From Lysinibacillus macroides (GTDB lineage: Bacteria > Bacillota > Bacilli > Bacillales_A > Planococcaceae), in the NCBI RefSeq assembly GCF_001281525.1, contig NZ_LGCI01000008.1:294428-358427 (forward strand): a stretch of 64,000 nucleotides of DNA. The letters run 5' to 3'. Under the pieces are notes generated by a model that had not been told where the DNA came from, ran no database searches, and saw only the letters and a list, made by a program, of their open reading frames with translations. Of the stretch, positions 18,731 to 28,862 are shown one piece after another (positions within the stretch are counted from its first letter, which is position 1; each line of letters opens with the position of its first letter). The position numbers and the translations under genes are program-made.

Positions 18731-19960
18731 ATGACATTTGAAGAAAAATTACAGGCATATGCAGAGCTTGCCGTAAAAGTTGGTGTGAATATTCAGCCAG
18801 GTCAATATTTATTAGTGAACACATCCGTGGAGGCATTGGATTTTGCTCGCTTAGTAGTGAAAGAAGCGTATAAGGCAGGGGCAGGGCGTGTTCATGTCAA
18901 TTTTTCTGATGATGAGATGGATCGTGCCTATTTTGAACATGCTTCTGATGAGGAATTTAATCGCTTCCCTGAATGGGTTGTGAAAATGCGTGACGAGCTG
19001 ATTGAGCGAAAAGGGGCTTTATTATGGATTGATGCTGCAGACCCTGATAAATTAACGGGTATTCCTGCTGATCGATTAGCGACACATCAAAAAGTATCAG
19101 GAGCGGCATTGAAAAACTATCGCAATGCGGTTATGAAGGATTTAATTGCTTGGTCGATTGTGGCAGTACCTTCGCCGAAGTGGGCAGCAAAGGTATTTCC
19201 AAATTTAACAGCAGAAGAACAAGTACCTGCGTTATGGGAGGCCATTTTTAAAACGGTTCATATTGGAGAGGGAAATGCCGTAGAGAACTGGCGTGAGCAT
19301 GTAGCCAATTTAGAAGCGCGTGCCCAATTGCTAAATAGTAAAAAATATGCAAAGCTGCACTATACAGCACCAGGCACAGATTTAACCATTGCCTTAGCAC
19401 CACAGCATAAATGGCTTACTGGCGGCAGTAAAACGCCTGAGGGTAATGTTTTTATTGCCAACATGCCCACAGAAGAGGTATATACACTGCCAATGAAGCA
19501 AGGTGTAAACGGTTATGTTACGAATACAAAGCCATTAGTCTATCAGGGCAATATCATTGATGGTTTCAAATTAACATTTGAAGAGGGCAAAATTATTAAG
19601 GCAGAGGCTGAAGTAGGACATGATTTATTACAGGAGCTTATCCAAGTGGATGAAGGTTCAAGCTATTTAGGTGAAGTAGCACTTGTTCCGCATGAATCAC
19701 CAATTTCAGCATCAGAAATTTTATATTTTAATACATTATTCGATGAAAATGCGTCAAACCATTTAGCTATTGGTGAGGCATATCCTACTTGCTTAGAGGG
19801 TGGTAGAGACTTAGAAAATGGTCAATTGGAAGCATTAGGCGCAAATATTTCTGTCACACATGAAGACTTTATGATTGGTAGTGGCGCAATGGACATTGAT
19901 GGTGTTTTACCAGATGGTACGGTAGAGCCAATTTTCCGTAAAGGTAGCTGGGCTTTTTAG
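18731..19960 (+). CDS. M29-family aminopeptidase
   Basis: A 409-residue thermophilic-type (AmpS/PepS) metallo-aminopeptidase. Hallmarks are HYTAPGTDL, GNVFIANMPTEEV, EGGRDLEN and the C-terminal HEDFMIGSG, which supply Glu/His ligands for two metal ions. It removes N-terminal residues from peptides in the cytoplasm. It lies between the helicase and the SGNH hydrolase with 1-bp and 12-bp gaps, so an operon is likely. A paralogue is at 31670-32905. Confidence 0.85.
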   Translation: MTFEEKLQAYAELAVKVGVNIQPGQYLLVNTSVEALDFARLVVKEAYKAGAGRVHVNFSDDEMDRAYFEHASDEEFNRFPEWVVKMRDELIERKGALLWIDAADPDKLTGIPADRLATHQKVSGAALKNYRNAVMKDLIAWSIVAVPSPKWAAKVFPNLTAEEQVPALWEAIFKTVHIGEGNAVENWREHVANLEARAQLLNSKKYAKLHYTAPGTDLTIALAPQHKWLTGGSKTPEGNVFIANMPTEEVYTLPMKQGVNGYVTNTKPLVYQGNIIDGFKLTFEEGKIIKAEAEVGHDLLQELIQVDEGSSYLGEVALVPHESPISASEILYFNTLFDENASNHLAIGEAYPTCLEGGRDLENGQLEALGANISVTHEDFMIGSGAMDIDGVLPDGTVEPIFRKGSWAF

Positions 19961-19972
19961 GAGGAGAAGCAG

Positions 19973-20878
19973 ATGAAGCGATTAGGGAGCTTAATAGGGA
20001 TTATGCTATTGTCCATCATGTATTGGGCTCCATCTGTTTCTGCCCAAACAGAAAGTTATGTAGCGCTTGGCGATTCCTTAGCTGCTGGACAAACACCCTA
20101 CCAACAAATTGATGCGGGCTATAGTGATTTAATTGCGATGAAATTAAAGCGCTCAGGGCAATTAACAGCTTACACTAAGGAGCTTGCTTTTCCAGGTTTT
20201 ACAACTGCAGATGTGTTGGAACGTATTCAATCGGAGGTAGCAAAGGAGCTATTAGCGGATGCCACATTAATTACCGTGTCAGCCGGTGCAAATGATTTAT
20301 TGCGTTTGGTACAAGTGAATCCAAACGCTGGAACATTAGCCTTTTCCCAGCTTCAAACAGATTATGCTTTAAATATGGCGAGAAAAAATTGGATGGCGAT
20401 TTTAGAGGAGCTAGCAGTGCGTGCACCAAGGGCAAAAATTTATGTGATGGGCTATTATTTTGCTTATCCAGCCGTTCATGCTACACAAAAAGAGGGTACA
20501 AATGCACAGTTGGTAAAGCTAAATACAATTTTGCAACAGCAAGCGGAGCATGCTGGAGCCGTGTATGTAGATGTTTATGATGCCTTTGGATTAAATGCTA
20601 TAAATTATTTACCAAATCATACGGATGTGCATCCAAATATGGAAGGCTATCGGCAAATGGCAAATGCCTTTTTACAAGCATATAGTGGTAGTCACGCTTT
20701 GACTATTGCTCCAGCCGAATTACCTAAGCCGAACCCTTTATCCTTTGAGGAAATTTTAAGGCAACAAGCGTCTGTAGAAGCGGAGGAACAACAAGCACCC
20801 CCGCCACAACCTGCACGCACAGCATATCGTATTCAGGGTTTCCCTGGCTACATAGCTTTTATAGAAAATATTAAATAG
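19973..20878 (+). CDS. Secreted SGNH/GDSL-family hydrolase
   Basis: A 301-residue protein with a signal peptide ending near PSVSAQT (cleavage about residue 24). SGNH blocks: VALGDSLAAG (nucleophile Ser about 34), the block III Asn in SAGANDLL, and DVHPNMEGY for the Asp/His pair. A C-terminal Pro/Glu/Gln-rich tail (about 245-285) may contact the wall. Probably an esterase or lipase; substrate unknown. GGAGGAG precedes the ATG. Confidence 0.8.
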   Translation: MKRLGSLIGIMLLSIMYWAPSVSAQTESYVALGDSLAAGQTPYQQIDAGYSDLIAMKLKRSGQLTAYTKELAFPGFTTADVLERIQSEVAKELLADATLITVSAGANDLLRLVQVNPNAGTLAFSQLQTDYALNMARKNWMAILEELAVRAPRAKIYVMGYYFAYPAVHATQKEGTNAQLVKLNTILQQQAEHAGAVYVDVYDAFGLNAINYLPNHTDVHPNMEGYRQMANAFLQAYSGSHALTIAPAELPKPNPLSFEEILRQQASVEAEEQQAPPPQPARTAYRIQGFPGYIAFIENIK

Positions 20879-20884
20879 GCACGA

Positions 20885-20917
20885 TAAAAAGCATCTTATG
20901 TTATAGGATGCTTTTTA
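20885..20917 (+). terminator. Terminator after SGNH hydrolase gene
   Basis: AAAAAGCATC and GATGCTTTTT form a perfect 10-bp stem with built-in T-run. Confidence 0.9.
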
Positions 20918-20920
20918 TGG

Positions 20921-21056
20921 TGGATAGAGGTCAAAAAGTGGAGGATAAATTTGAAGCGGCGATAGAATTGTAAGAAGTAGCAGGTAGAGCTCCAGAAGTG
21001 ACGGATAAAATGAGCAAAGTAACAAATAGAACGCCCGAAATAACGGATAGCACTAG
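20921..21056. repeat. Degenerate ~21-bp tandem repeat (about seven units)
   Basis: GATA(A/G)A-type cores occur at 20923, 20944, 20961, 20983, 21004, 21025 and 21046, mostly 21 bp apart. Each is preceded by (A/G)C(A/G)G and followed by a variable stretch ending in AAGTR or a similar sequence. Because the period is divisible by three, one minus-strand frame stays open with a heptapeptide pattern (RYF, CYF, RHF). It fills the gap before sbcD. Confidence 0.65.
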
Positions 21057-21091
21057 ATATGTCATAATAAAAGAACAGGAGGTACAAAACA

Positions 21092-22249
21092 ATGAAAATA
21101 TTTCATACGGCTGATTGGCATTTAGGAAAGCTTGTTCAAGGTGTCTATATGACAGAGGATCAACAGTATATTTTACAGCAATTTATACAAGCGATCGATG
21201 AGGAACAACCAGATGTGATTATAATTGCAGGTGATTTATATGATCGTTCAATGCCTCCCATTGAGGCGGTCAATTTACTGAATGATGTTTTAGCAGAAAT
21301 TATATTAGAGAAAGGGATTCCTGTGTTAGCTGTTGCAGGGAACCATGATAGTGCAGGGCGTTTAAATTTTGGTAGTCGTTTAATGCGTAATAGTGGTTTA
21401 TATATCAAGGGGCAATTTACAAAGGAGCATACACCTATTCTGATCAATGATGACTATGGGGAGGTACATTTTCATCTTGTACCATATGCAGAGCCAGCAG
21501 CGATTCGTAGTATTTTAGGGGATGAAACAATCCGCTCCCATCAAGAGGCGATGCAAAAAATCATTGAGCATATTACTAAAGAAATGGATACAAGTAAACG
21601 TCATGTTTTTATTGGACATGCCTTTGTCACAAAGTATGGCGCAGAAGAAGCGAATACAAGTGATTCAGAGCGCCCACTATCAATAGGAGGCTCAGACTGC
21701 ATAGATGCTGCTTTATTTAAGCCCTTTCACTATACAGCTCTTGGACATTTACATAAGGCGCATTTTGTATTAAATGAAACGATCCGCTATGCAGGCTCAC
21801 CATTAAAATATTCATTATCCGAGCATTTGCATGAAAAAGGCTTTTTAGTCATTGATTTAGATGAGCAGGGGAATTGCTCAGTAATGAAAAGAAAGCTTGT
21901 GCCACGAAGAGATTTACGTGTAGTGGAAGGACAATTAGAAGATTTATTAAAGCTACCACCAAGTGATGACTATATATTTGTAAGATTAACAGATACAGCG
22001 CCTGTTTCATCTCCAATGGAACGTATTCGTACGGTTTTTCCTTATGCCATGCATATTGAGCGCAAAATAATACGGCAGGAAATCCCCCATGCAATACAGG
22101 CGATTGAAAGCGAAGAACGCCAGGATATTGATTTATTCCGTTCATTTTTTACAGATATTATAGGGATACAGCCTGATGAGGATACGGAGCGTCTATTTAC
22201 AGAAATGCTACAGGAATTACTAGATGAGGAGCGAGAAACAGTAAAATGA
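21092..22249 (+). CDS. sbcD: Exonuclease subunit SbcD (Mre11-like)
   Basis: A 385-residue nuclease with phosphoesterase motifs HTADWHLGK, GDLYDRS, GNHDS, IGHAF and LGHLHKAH. With SbcC it forms the nuclease that opens hairpins and trims blocked DNA ends. AGGAGG lies upstream. The stop overlaps the sbcC start by 4 bp. Confidence 0.95.
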   Translation: MKIFHTADWHLGKLVQGVYMTEDQQYILQQFIQAIDEEQPDVIIIAGDLYDRSMPPIEAVNLLNDVLAEIILEKGIPVLAVAGNHDSAGRLNFGSRLMRNSGLYIKGQFTKEHTPILINDDYGEVHFHLVPYAEPAAIRSILGDETIRSHQEAMQKIIEHITKEMDTSKRHVFIGHAFVTKYGAEEANTSDSERPLSIGGSDCIDAALFKPFHYTALGHLHKAHFVLNETIRYAGSPLKYSLSEHLHEKGFLVIDLDEQGNCSVMKRKLVPRRDLRVVEGQLEDLLKLPPSDDYIFVRLTDTAPVSSPMERIRTVFPYAMHIERKIIRQEIPHAIQAIESEERQDIDLFRSFFTDIIGIQPDEDTERLFTEMLQELLDEERETVK

Positions 22250-25200
22250 AGCCATTAAAGTTAACAATTACTGCATTCGGTCCATATAAAAATACAGAAG
22301 TAATTGATTTTCAGCAGTTGGGAGAGTACAGATTATTTGCAATTTCTGGCAAAACAGGTGCTGGGAAAACAACTATTTTTGATGCAATTTGTTATGCACT
22401 ATATGGGGCAGGTAGTGGGGAAGACCGTCAAGATACAGCTTTGCTACGAAGCGGCTTTGCCGATGATGATATTTATACAGCTGTAGAACTGCTATTTGAA
22501 ATGCATGGAAAAGTCTATCAAATATTGCGTCAGCCAGGGCATATAAAGCAAAAAAATAAAACAGTGACAGGCAAGAAAATAGAGCTAGCACAAATAAAAG
22601 ATGGCAAGCTGGATTATAGTATCGTTGAGAAGCAGCAAACGCTCGAGGTTGATAAAAAGCTGCAAGAAATTATCGGTTTAACAAAGGATCAATTTAGCCA
22701 AATTGTGATGCTGCCACAAGGAGAATTTCGCAAGCTACTAACATCTGATTCTACTAATAAAGAAATTATTTTACGCAAAATCTTTAAAACAGATCGCTTC
22801 GGTATGATGACTAAAAAGCTTGATGCTAAACGCAAAGAGGTAGAAGGTGATCTTGAGCGTGCTAAACAATTAAAAGAACATCTGCTTGGTCAAATTGCTG
22901 GCGCTCTTCCACACCGTAACTCCTCTTTATTTGCACAGCTAGCTAACAATACGGAAAATATGCACCAGCTCAAGCAAGCACTTCAGGAGGAGCTAGTGTA
23001 CTATACACAATGTATAGAAATTGAACAACAGCATTATCAGGAAGCCTATAAACGTCATCAACAAGAACAGGAAGCTTATCGCTTAGCTAAAACGTTAAAT
23101 GAACAATTTAATGAACAGGCTCATCGTCAGCAACAGCTAGAAATATTGCTGAAGGAGCAGGACCTCTATCGTGCAAAGGAGCAAGAAATTACTTTAGCTG
23201 AACAGGCAGAGCGACTTGTACTGCTGGAACAACAATGTATGGACTTACAGGCTGAACACCGTGTAAAAGAGCAAACGTATCAACAAGCGCAGGATAAACA
23301 GCAGCAAGCGATTAAACTACTGCAACAAGCACAGGAAAAATATGCAGTGGAGGAGGCAAAGGAAACTGAGCGCCAGCAAATTTTGCAGCAGGAATTACAG
23401 CTACAAGCATTATTACCAAAATTCGAAGCTTATGAAGACAATGTACAGCAGCTACAAATTGCAGCACAATATGTTGAAACAGCAAAGCAAGCAGTAGCAG
23501 ATAATCATGCGCTATTAGAGAAGGAGCGAGTGCAATTACAGCAGCTTTCACAAACCATCGAGCATCTTGAACAGCAGATTGAGCCCTATGAAGGCTATTT
23601 AGAGCAATTACCAAGGCTACGTGAGCAGGTCGCTTTAGTAAAGCAAGTTGAGAAATATACAAAGACAGTTGAGCTAGCCCAGCAGGACATGGACATTTTC
23701 AACACCCGCTATCAGCAAAGTAAACAAGCTCTTCAACAGATGGAGCAGCAATGGCTGACAAGTCAGGCTAGTATATTGGCTGAACAGCTAAAGGATGGAG
23801 AGCCTTGTCCTGTTTGTGGCAGTACAACCCATGCTCAAACAAATCATCAGCAATTGGTGGTGATTGAATTAACGCAGGTAGAAGCATTACGAGCAAAGGC
23901 TTCTTCAGATGAGCGTATGTATTTAGAGAAAGAAGCATTTTTTACTTCCACACAACAGCTTCTTCAGGAGGCGCAGCAGCAGCTAATAGCTAATTCAATA
24001 AAGCAGGAGGAGCAAGTAGAAATTGTTGCATCCTTACAGCATATTGAGCAGGAGATTACAAACTTAAAAATTATTAATCAGCAGCTAGCAGATAAGCGAC
24101 TGGAACTAAAAAATCAGCGTCATAAACTAGAGCAGCTACAGCATAAGCAAGTAGAGCTAGAGCAATATTTAGCAGAGCATATGAAGGAATGGACAAAACT
24201 ACAAGCGGTTGTAGAGGAGCAACACAAGCAAATTCCAGCAAATCTACCAACATTCCAGCAACTAAAGCAAGCACTTACGGATACCCGTCAAGAAAAAATG
24301 CAGCTTCAACAACGCTGGCAGGAGAGTCAGCAATATTTACAGACAGCCAAGGAAGCTGCAAGTAATACAAATATCGCGGTAGAAATGGCGCAGCAAGCTG
24401 TTGAGGAAGCACAGCGAAAAATAACTGCTAAGCAAGAGCAATTTTCAGAAAGCATTCGGGAAGTAGGCTTTGCTAGTTATGTGGATTACAAGGCGGCTAA
24501 ACGAAGCAGTATGGAGCTAGAGGCCCTACGTCAGGCATGTAGCGATTATTTTTTACAAGTACACACTTTGAACATCCAAATTAAGGAGGGTGCTAAGCAT
24601 CTTCAAGGAAAAGAGAAGCAGGATTTAGCGTCTATGGAGGCAAAGGTGGAAAGCTACCGTATTGCCTATGAAGAAGCCTTTACACGTCTGCAACAGCTAA
24701 GGGACTTTGCAAAATTGTGCCAAGCCTTTATGGAAAAGGTAGAGGAAGCAACAAAAGAGCTTCGTTCACTTGAGCAAGAGGCAGGACGAGTAAAGGAGCT
24801 CTATGGACTGTTAAATGGACAAAATTCGAAAAAGTTATCCTTTGAACGTTATATTCAAATTAATTATTTAGATAAAATTACAGAAGCGGCAAATATGCGC
24901 CTTTCTCATTTATCGAATGGTCAATTTGAGCTAAGACGCTCGGATAGGCTTGAGAAGCATGCGAAGCAAAGCGGGCTTGGCTTAGATGTCTATGATGCTT
25001 ATACAGATCAGTTACGAGATGTTAAAACATTATCAGGTGGAGAGAAGTTTAATGCTTCCTTAAGTCTCGCTTTGGGGATGGCTGATGTGATCCAAAGCTT
25101 CCAAGGCAATGTTCATATTGAAACAATGTTTATTGATGAGGGCTTTGGCTCACTTGATGAGGAGTCATTAAATAAAGCGATTGATACATTAATTGATTTA

Positions 25201-25326
25201 CAAGATTCAGGCCGTATGATTGGCGTTATTTCGCACGTTCCTGAGTTAAAATCTGCTATGCCAGCAGTCTTACATGTTGAGAAAACATTAAATGGGCATA
25301 GCCAAACATATTTTGAAGTAAAGTAA
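22246..25326 (+). CDS. sbcC: SbcC ATPase (Rad50-like)
   Basis: A 1026-residue SMC-type ATPase. Walker A GKTGAGKTT at about residues 35-43; two very long Gln/Glu-rich coiled coils; the central zinc hook CPVC at about 521-524; then the signature LSGGEKF and Walker B MFIDEGFG near the C-terminus. It partners SbcD, with which it is translationally coupled. A bidirectional terminator follows. Confidence 0.95.
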   Translation: MKPLKLTITAFGPYKNTEVIDFQQLGEYRLFAISGKTGAGKTTIFDAICYALYGAGSGEDRQDTALLRSGFADDDIYTAVELLFEMHGKVYQILRQPGHIKQKNKTVTGKKIELAQIKDGKLDYSIVEKQQTLEVDKKLQEIIGLTKDQFSQIVMLPQGEFRKLLTSDSTNKEIILRKIFKTDRFGMMTKKLDAKRKEVEGDLERAKQLKEHLLGQIAGALPHRNSSLFAQLANNTENMHQLKQALQEELVYYTQCIEIEQQHYQEAYKRHQQEQEAYRLAKTLNEQFNEQAHRQQQLEILLKEQDLYRAKEQEITLAEQAERLVLLEQQCMDLQAEHRVKEQTYQQAQDKQQQAIKLLQQAQEKYAVEEAKETERQQILQQELQLQALLPKFEAYEDNVQQLQIAAQYVETAKQAVADNHALLEKERVQLQQLSQTIEHLEQQIEPYEGYLEQLPRLREQVALVKQVEKYTKTVELAQQDMDIFNTRYQQSKQALQQMEQQWLTSQASILAEQLKDGEPCPVCGSTTHAQTNHQQLVVIELTQVEALRAKASSDERMYLEKEAFFTSTQQLLQEAQQQLIANSIKQEEQVEIVASLQHIEQEITNLKIINQQLADKRLELKNQRHKLEQLQHKQVELEQYLAEHMKEWTKLQAVVEEQHKQIPANLPTFQQLKQALTDTRQEKMQLQQRWQESQQYLQTAKEAASNTNIAVEMAQQAVEEAQRKITAKQEQFSESIREVGFASYVDYKAAKRSSMELEALRQACSDYFLQVHTLNIQIKEGAKHLQGKEKQDLASMEAKVESYRIAYEEAFTRLQQLRDFAKLCQAFMEKVEEATKELRSLEQEAGRVKELYGLLNGQNSKKLSFERYIQINYLDKITEAANMRLSHLSNGQFELRRSDRLEKHAKQSGLGLDVYDAYTDQLRDVKTLSGGEKFNASLSLALGMADVIQSFQGNVHIETMFIDEGFGSLDEESLNKAIDTLIDLQDSGRMIGVISHVPELKSAMPAVLHVEKTLNGHSQTYFEVK

Positions 25327-25330
25327 TGAA

Positions 25331-25366
25331 AAAAGGGTGGCTCAAAATTCCTGAGCCCACCTTTTA
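25331..25366. terminator. Bidirectional terminator after sbcC
   Basis: AAAGGGTGGCTCA and TGAGCCCACCTTTT pair with an 8-nt loop; A- and T-runs flank both sides. It also ends the minus-strand small gene at 25364. Confidence 0.85.
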
Positions 25367-25486
25367 TTTTGTACGAGGCGGCGTTTTAGGCATTGTTCCT
25401 TTCTTTGAGGCCATGACTTTTTTTACAATAGGTATCACAATAGGTGCTAATTTTACTGCGGTTTTCACAACGTTCGATACTTTCAT
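25364..25486 (-). CDS. Small cationic hydrophobic protein (40 aa)
   Basis: ATG at 25486 has AGGAG ten bases upstream and opens a 40-residue frame starting MKVSNVVKTAVKLAPIV, then a hydrophobic centre and a Lys/Pro/Arg-rich tail; the stop sits in the sbcC terminator. The composition suggests an amphipathic, membrane-associated peptide. Family not recognised. Supporting points are the ribosome-binding site, the dedicated terminator and the lack of any other explanation for the interval. Confidence 0.5.
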   Translation of the reverse strand: MKVSNVVKTAVKLAPIVIPIVKKVMASKKGTMPKTPPRTK

Positions 25487-25541
25487 TTAAAAACAGCTCC
25501 TTTTATTTTTATTACTACCTGTTTATTCTCCGATTAAAACA

Positions 25542-25862
25542 TTAACGAATCACGCGAACGGCCTGTACAATATTCCAAATCACAATGCCAATTGATACGA
25601 TGGTATAAATAGCAAACGATGTAAGCCAAATAATAAGAAACGTATTTCCTGATGCTGGATCCAAACGAAATGTAGAAAAAATAAAGACAATAAAGAATAG
25701 TATTCCAAAAACAACAGGAATTAAATGCGAAATAAGTGCGCGAATAGCATGGCTTTTTACATCACGATCTTTAGCAACAAGGTAAACAATTAATGGCACA
25801 ATAAAAGGGGCAAAGAAAATACTGAGATAGCTAAAGGCAGATAAAATTTTAGGGTTCTCCAT
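25542..25862 (-). CDS. DUF4870-type small membrane protein
   Basis: A 106-residue protein with about three hydrophobic helices (FSYLSIFFAPFIVPLIVYLVA, LIPVVFGILFFIVFIF, IIWLTSFAIYTIVSIGIVIW). The KDRDVKSHAIRALISH loop between the first two is typical of DUF4870 proteins. ATG 25862 has AAAGGAGG upstream; the longer frame is unsupported. Function unknown. Confidence 0.7.
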   Translation of the reverse strand: MENPKILSAFSYLSIFFAPFIVPLIVYLVAKDRDVKSHAIRALISHLIPVVFGILFFIVFIFSTFRLDPASGNTFLIIWLTSFAIYTIVSIGIVIWNIVQAVRVIR

Positions 25863-25994
25863 AGTTGTTCCTCCTTTTTTAATATTTACGCATGAAAAAT
25901 AGTAAAGTTTCAAAAAATCATGTGTGGAAGAGGTTGTCATCTTAACGACGTTTGCGTACAATAAAGATGTTCAAAAAAAATTCAGATGTAATGA

Positions 25995-26086
25995 CCACAA
26001 GGGGAGCTGATGATGTCAGCTGAGACTGGGCACGTAATGCCTTGACTCTTTGAACCTGTAAGTTAACACTTGCGTAGGGATGTGGA
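25995..26086 (+). promoter_or_regulatory. TPP riboswitch aptamer (THI element)
   Basis: The conserved thi-box elements appear in order: AAGGGGAGC, GCTGAGACTGGGC, CTTTGAACCTG, AGTTAACACTTGCGTAGGGA, TGTGG. It lies upstream of the thiamine transporter gene thiT and is followed by a terminator hairpin, so thiamine pyrophosphate should switch transcription off. Segment 26008-26019 (TGATGATGTCAG) is complementary to the 3' side of the terminator. Confidence 0.95.
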
Positions 26087-26103
26087 TAGAAACCGACACT
26101 TGT

Positions 26104-26137
26104 ATGATGTGAGGCTCTGTCCTGACATCATTTTTTT
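26104..26137 (+). terminator. Riboswitch-controlled terminator upstream of thiT
   Basis: ATGATGT and ACATCAT form a stem followed by TTTTTTT. CTGACATCA (26122-26130) can instead pair with aptamer bases TGATGTCAG, giving an antiterminator. Confidence 0.85.
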
Positions 26138-26221
26138 ATTCTAAGATGTCAGTAAGAGGCACATGTATGTATTTCTATTCCTGCTCTTGTATCCTACATC
26201 GGAACAAAGGAGAGAATATTT

Positions 26222-26776
26222 ATGGACAAAGAAAGATTAATGATGCTTGTGGAGATTGCAATATTTGCTGCGATTGGCCTTGTGCTGGATCAAATCTCCT
26301 TTAAAGTATGGGCACAAGGTGGCTCTGTTAGTCTTGTTATGGTGCCTATTGTCCTCATTGCATTTCGCTGGGGCATAGTAGCTGGACTTACAACAGGGTT
26401 ACTCGTAGGTGTGATGCAGACAATGTTTGGCGCTTTTATTGTACACTGGCTTCAGGGGCTATTGGATTATGGTGTTGCTTTTACCGTTGTGGGGCTAGCG
26501 GCATTCGCACGGCGACCATTACTCGAGGCTGCTAAACATAGTAATAAAGCAAAAATGGCACGTTATATTATAATAGGTACTGTGTTTGCGGGCTTTTTAC
26601 GTTATGCAGCGCATACTTGTGCAGGCGCAGTGTTTTTTGCAGAATATGCAGGTGATCAAAACGCATGGCTCTATTCCATTATCTATAATGGTACATACAT
26701 GCTGCCTGCCACAATTTTAACGGTAATTATTAGTGTATTAGTCTTTACAGCCGCACCACAATTATTACGCCGTTAA
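26222..26776 (+). CDS. thiT: ECF-type thiamine transporter substrate subunit ThiT
   Basis: A 184-residue membrane protein with about six helices, FRWGIVAGLTTGLLVG and a C-terminal LRYAAHTCAGAVFFAEYA thiamine-binding segment typical of ThiT (YuaJ). It binds thiamine and works with the shared EcfA/A'/T module, not present here. It is controlled by the TPP riboswitch upstream. A terminator follows. Confidence 0.95.
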   Translation: MDKERLMMLVEIAIFAAIGLVLDQISFKVWAQGGSVSLVMVPIVLIAFRWGIVAGLTTGLLVGVMQTMFGAFIVHWLQGLLDYGVAFTVVGLAAFARRPLLEAAKHSNKAKMARYIIIGTVFAGFLRYAAHTCAGAVFFAEYAGDQNAWLYSIIYNGTYMLPATILTVIISVLVFTAAPQLLRR

Positions 26777-26796
26777 TTAATTTTATTTATCAATAT

Positions 26797-26842
26797 AAAA
26801 TCCCACAAAAAAGTTGATGTAGTACTTTTTGTGGGATTTTTA
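26797..26842 (+). terminator. Terminator after thiT
   Basis: AAAATCCCACAAAAA and TTTTTGTGGGATTTT form a long stem with a 13-nt loop. The stretch 26843-27175 holds no convincing gene: a 47-codon minus-strand frame (26946-27089) with one hydrophobic segment lacks a ribosome-binding site. The right edge carries the map promoter region. Confidence 0.9.
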
Positions 26843-27148
26843 CTAGATAATTGTATGCAAAAATATTTTTCCTTCGTATGTAACGCATAAGAGGAGCAAC
26901 TAGCCTTTACAATACTACGATCACATTATCTAATAAAACAATAGACTATAATCGTGAAAATAATAAGGCTATAGATTGTTTGACAATAAGAAAACCTTGT
27001 ATTGCTGGGAAAATTAACGGCAACCAAAGTTGAATGTAATGACTATGACTAAAAGCCAAATGTCCCTCCTGTGTCATTCCATCCAGCATACAATATTTCA
27101 AGCGTTTTGAGTTCTATGCTTAGCAAGTTATGTTATAGTTAAGGGTAG

Positions 27149-27931
<783 letters not shown>

Positions 27932-27940
27932 TAGAGCTGC

Positions 27941-27986
27941 AAAAAATCCTACCTACCAATTATTTTTGGTGAGCAGGATTTTTTTT
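27941..27986. terminator. Bidirectional terminator between map and TspO-like gene
   Basis: AAAAAATCCT and AGGATTTTTTTT form the outer stem with an inner ACCA/GGT pairing. It overlaps the last codons of the minus-strand gene. Confidence 0.8.
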
Positions 27987-28673
27987 CATAAATAAAATGC
28001 CAACAAAGAGGACACCACATAAAAATAAGGCAGCTGTAGTAACAAGTAACTCATCAAAACCATTATGTAAGGCGATACCTATGTAAGCCCAAATAAAAAC
28101 ACTCGGATAGATCCTATCAAAGTGATGGAAGCGAATATGTAGTGCAATTGCTCCACCTAATGTCAGTAATATCACTGCCCAAAGAGGGGTGCTCAAACCA
28201 AAGCCATTCCAGCCATAAGCCGTTAACGTAAAGCTAGTATTTGTGATAAAGGTAATTGTTGCCCATGCAAAATAAATAGCAAAGGGAAACCTACCAGACG
28301 CTGATTGATCATTAAGAGGGTACGAGTTATACAACATAAATACATACAATACTAATAATAATGTGATACCAAGAGAAACAATAAATAGCTCATGATGCCA
28401 TACATAGATCGTTAATGCTTGCAATATATTTATGCAGCTAAAGAGTGCAGTTTGCTTCATAGATGTCTTTTTCATGTTCATGGCTAACCAATAACCAAGG
28501 AATAGGTAAATAACAATCCAAATTACATAGCTTATATTCATAGGTGCAAATATAACTGAAAAACGATTAGCAATTTCGAGCGAAGTTTGACCGTTTATAT
28601 GCATAAAAAAGGATGCAAAGGTTAGGATAAGTGAGACAATATAGGATATTGTCATCAATATAAACTGAGGCAT
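27960..28673 (-). CDS. TspO/MBR-like multipass membrane protein
   Basis: A 237-residue, very hydrophobic protein with about seven predicted helices. ANRFSVIFAPMNISYVIWIVIYLFLG resembles the core of larger tryptophan-rich sensory (TspO-related) proteins. ATG 28673 has AAGGGAGAGG upstream. Ligand and role unknown; the family assignment is tentative. Confidence 0.5.
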   Translation of the reverse strand: MPQFILMTISYIVSLILTFASFFMHINGQTSLEIANRFSVIFAPMNISYVIWIVIYLFLGYWLAMNMKKTSMKQTALFSCINILQALTIYVWHHELFIVSLGITLLLVLYVFMLYNSYPLNDQSASGRFPFAIYFAWATITFITNTSFTLTAYGWNGFGLSTPLWAVILLTLGGAIALHIRFHHFDRIYPSVFIWAYIGIALHNGFDELLVTTAALFLCGVLFVGILFMKKNPAHQK

Positions 28674-28862
28674 GTTTTCCTCTCCCTTCGAGTTAGATTG
28701 TATAGGGAAAGACAAATATGTATAGCTGCTGTCACTTTTTCTATTATAGCGGAAATTTCCAACAATGTATCGTGTTGTTTTCTTTATATTTCACATGTTA
28801 GTAGGCATCCATATATTTCTTTAGTACAATAAAATTATCCAAATAAAAGGAGTGAAGCTTAT

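Noticed and set aside
20921..21056. Possible CRISPR array
   Set aside because: Units are short (about 21 bp), degenerate and directly adjoining with no spacers; no cas genes are present.
20896..21087. 63-codon minus-strand frame with heptapeptide-like repeats
   Set aside because: Explained by the 21-bp DNA repeat keeping one frame open; it starts inside a terminator region on the other strand and has no ribosome-binding site.
26946..27089. 47-codon minus-strand frame with a hydrophobic segment between thiT and map
   Set aside because: No Shine-Dalgarno and no terminator of its own; kept only as a remark.
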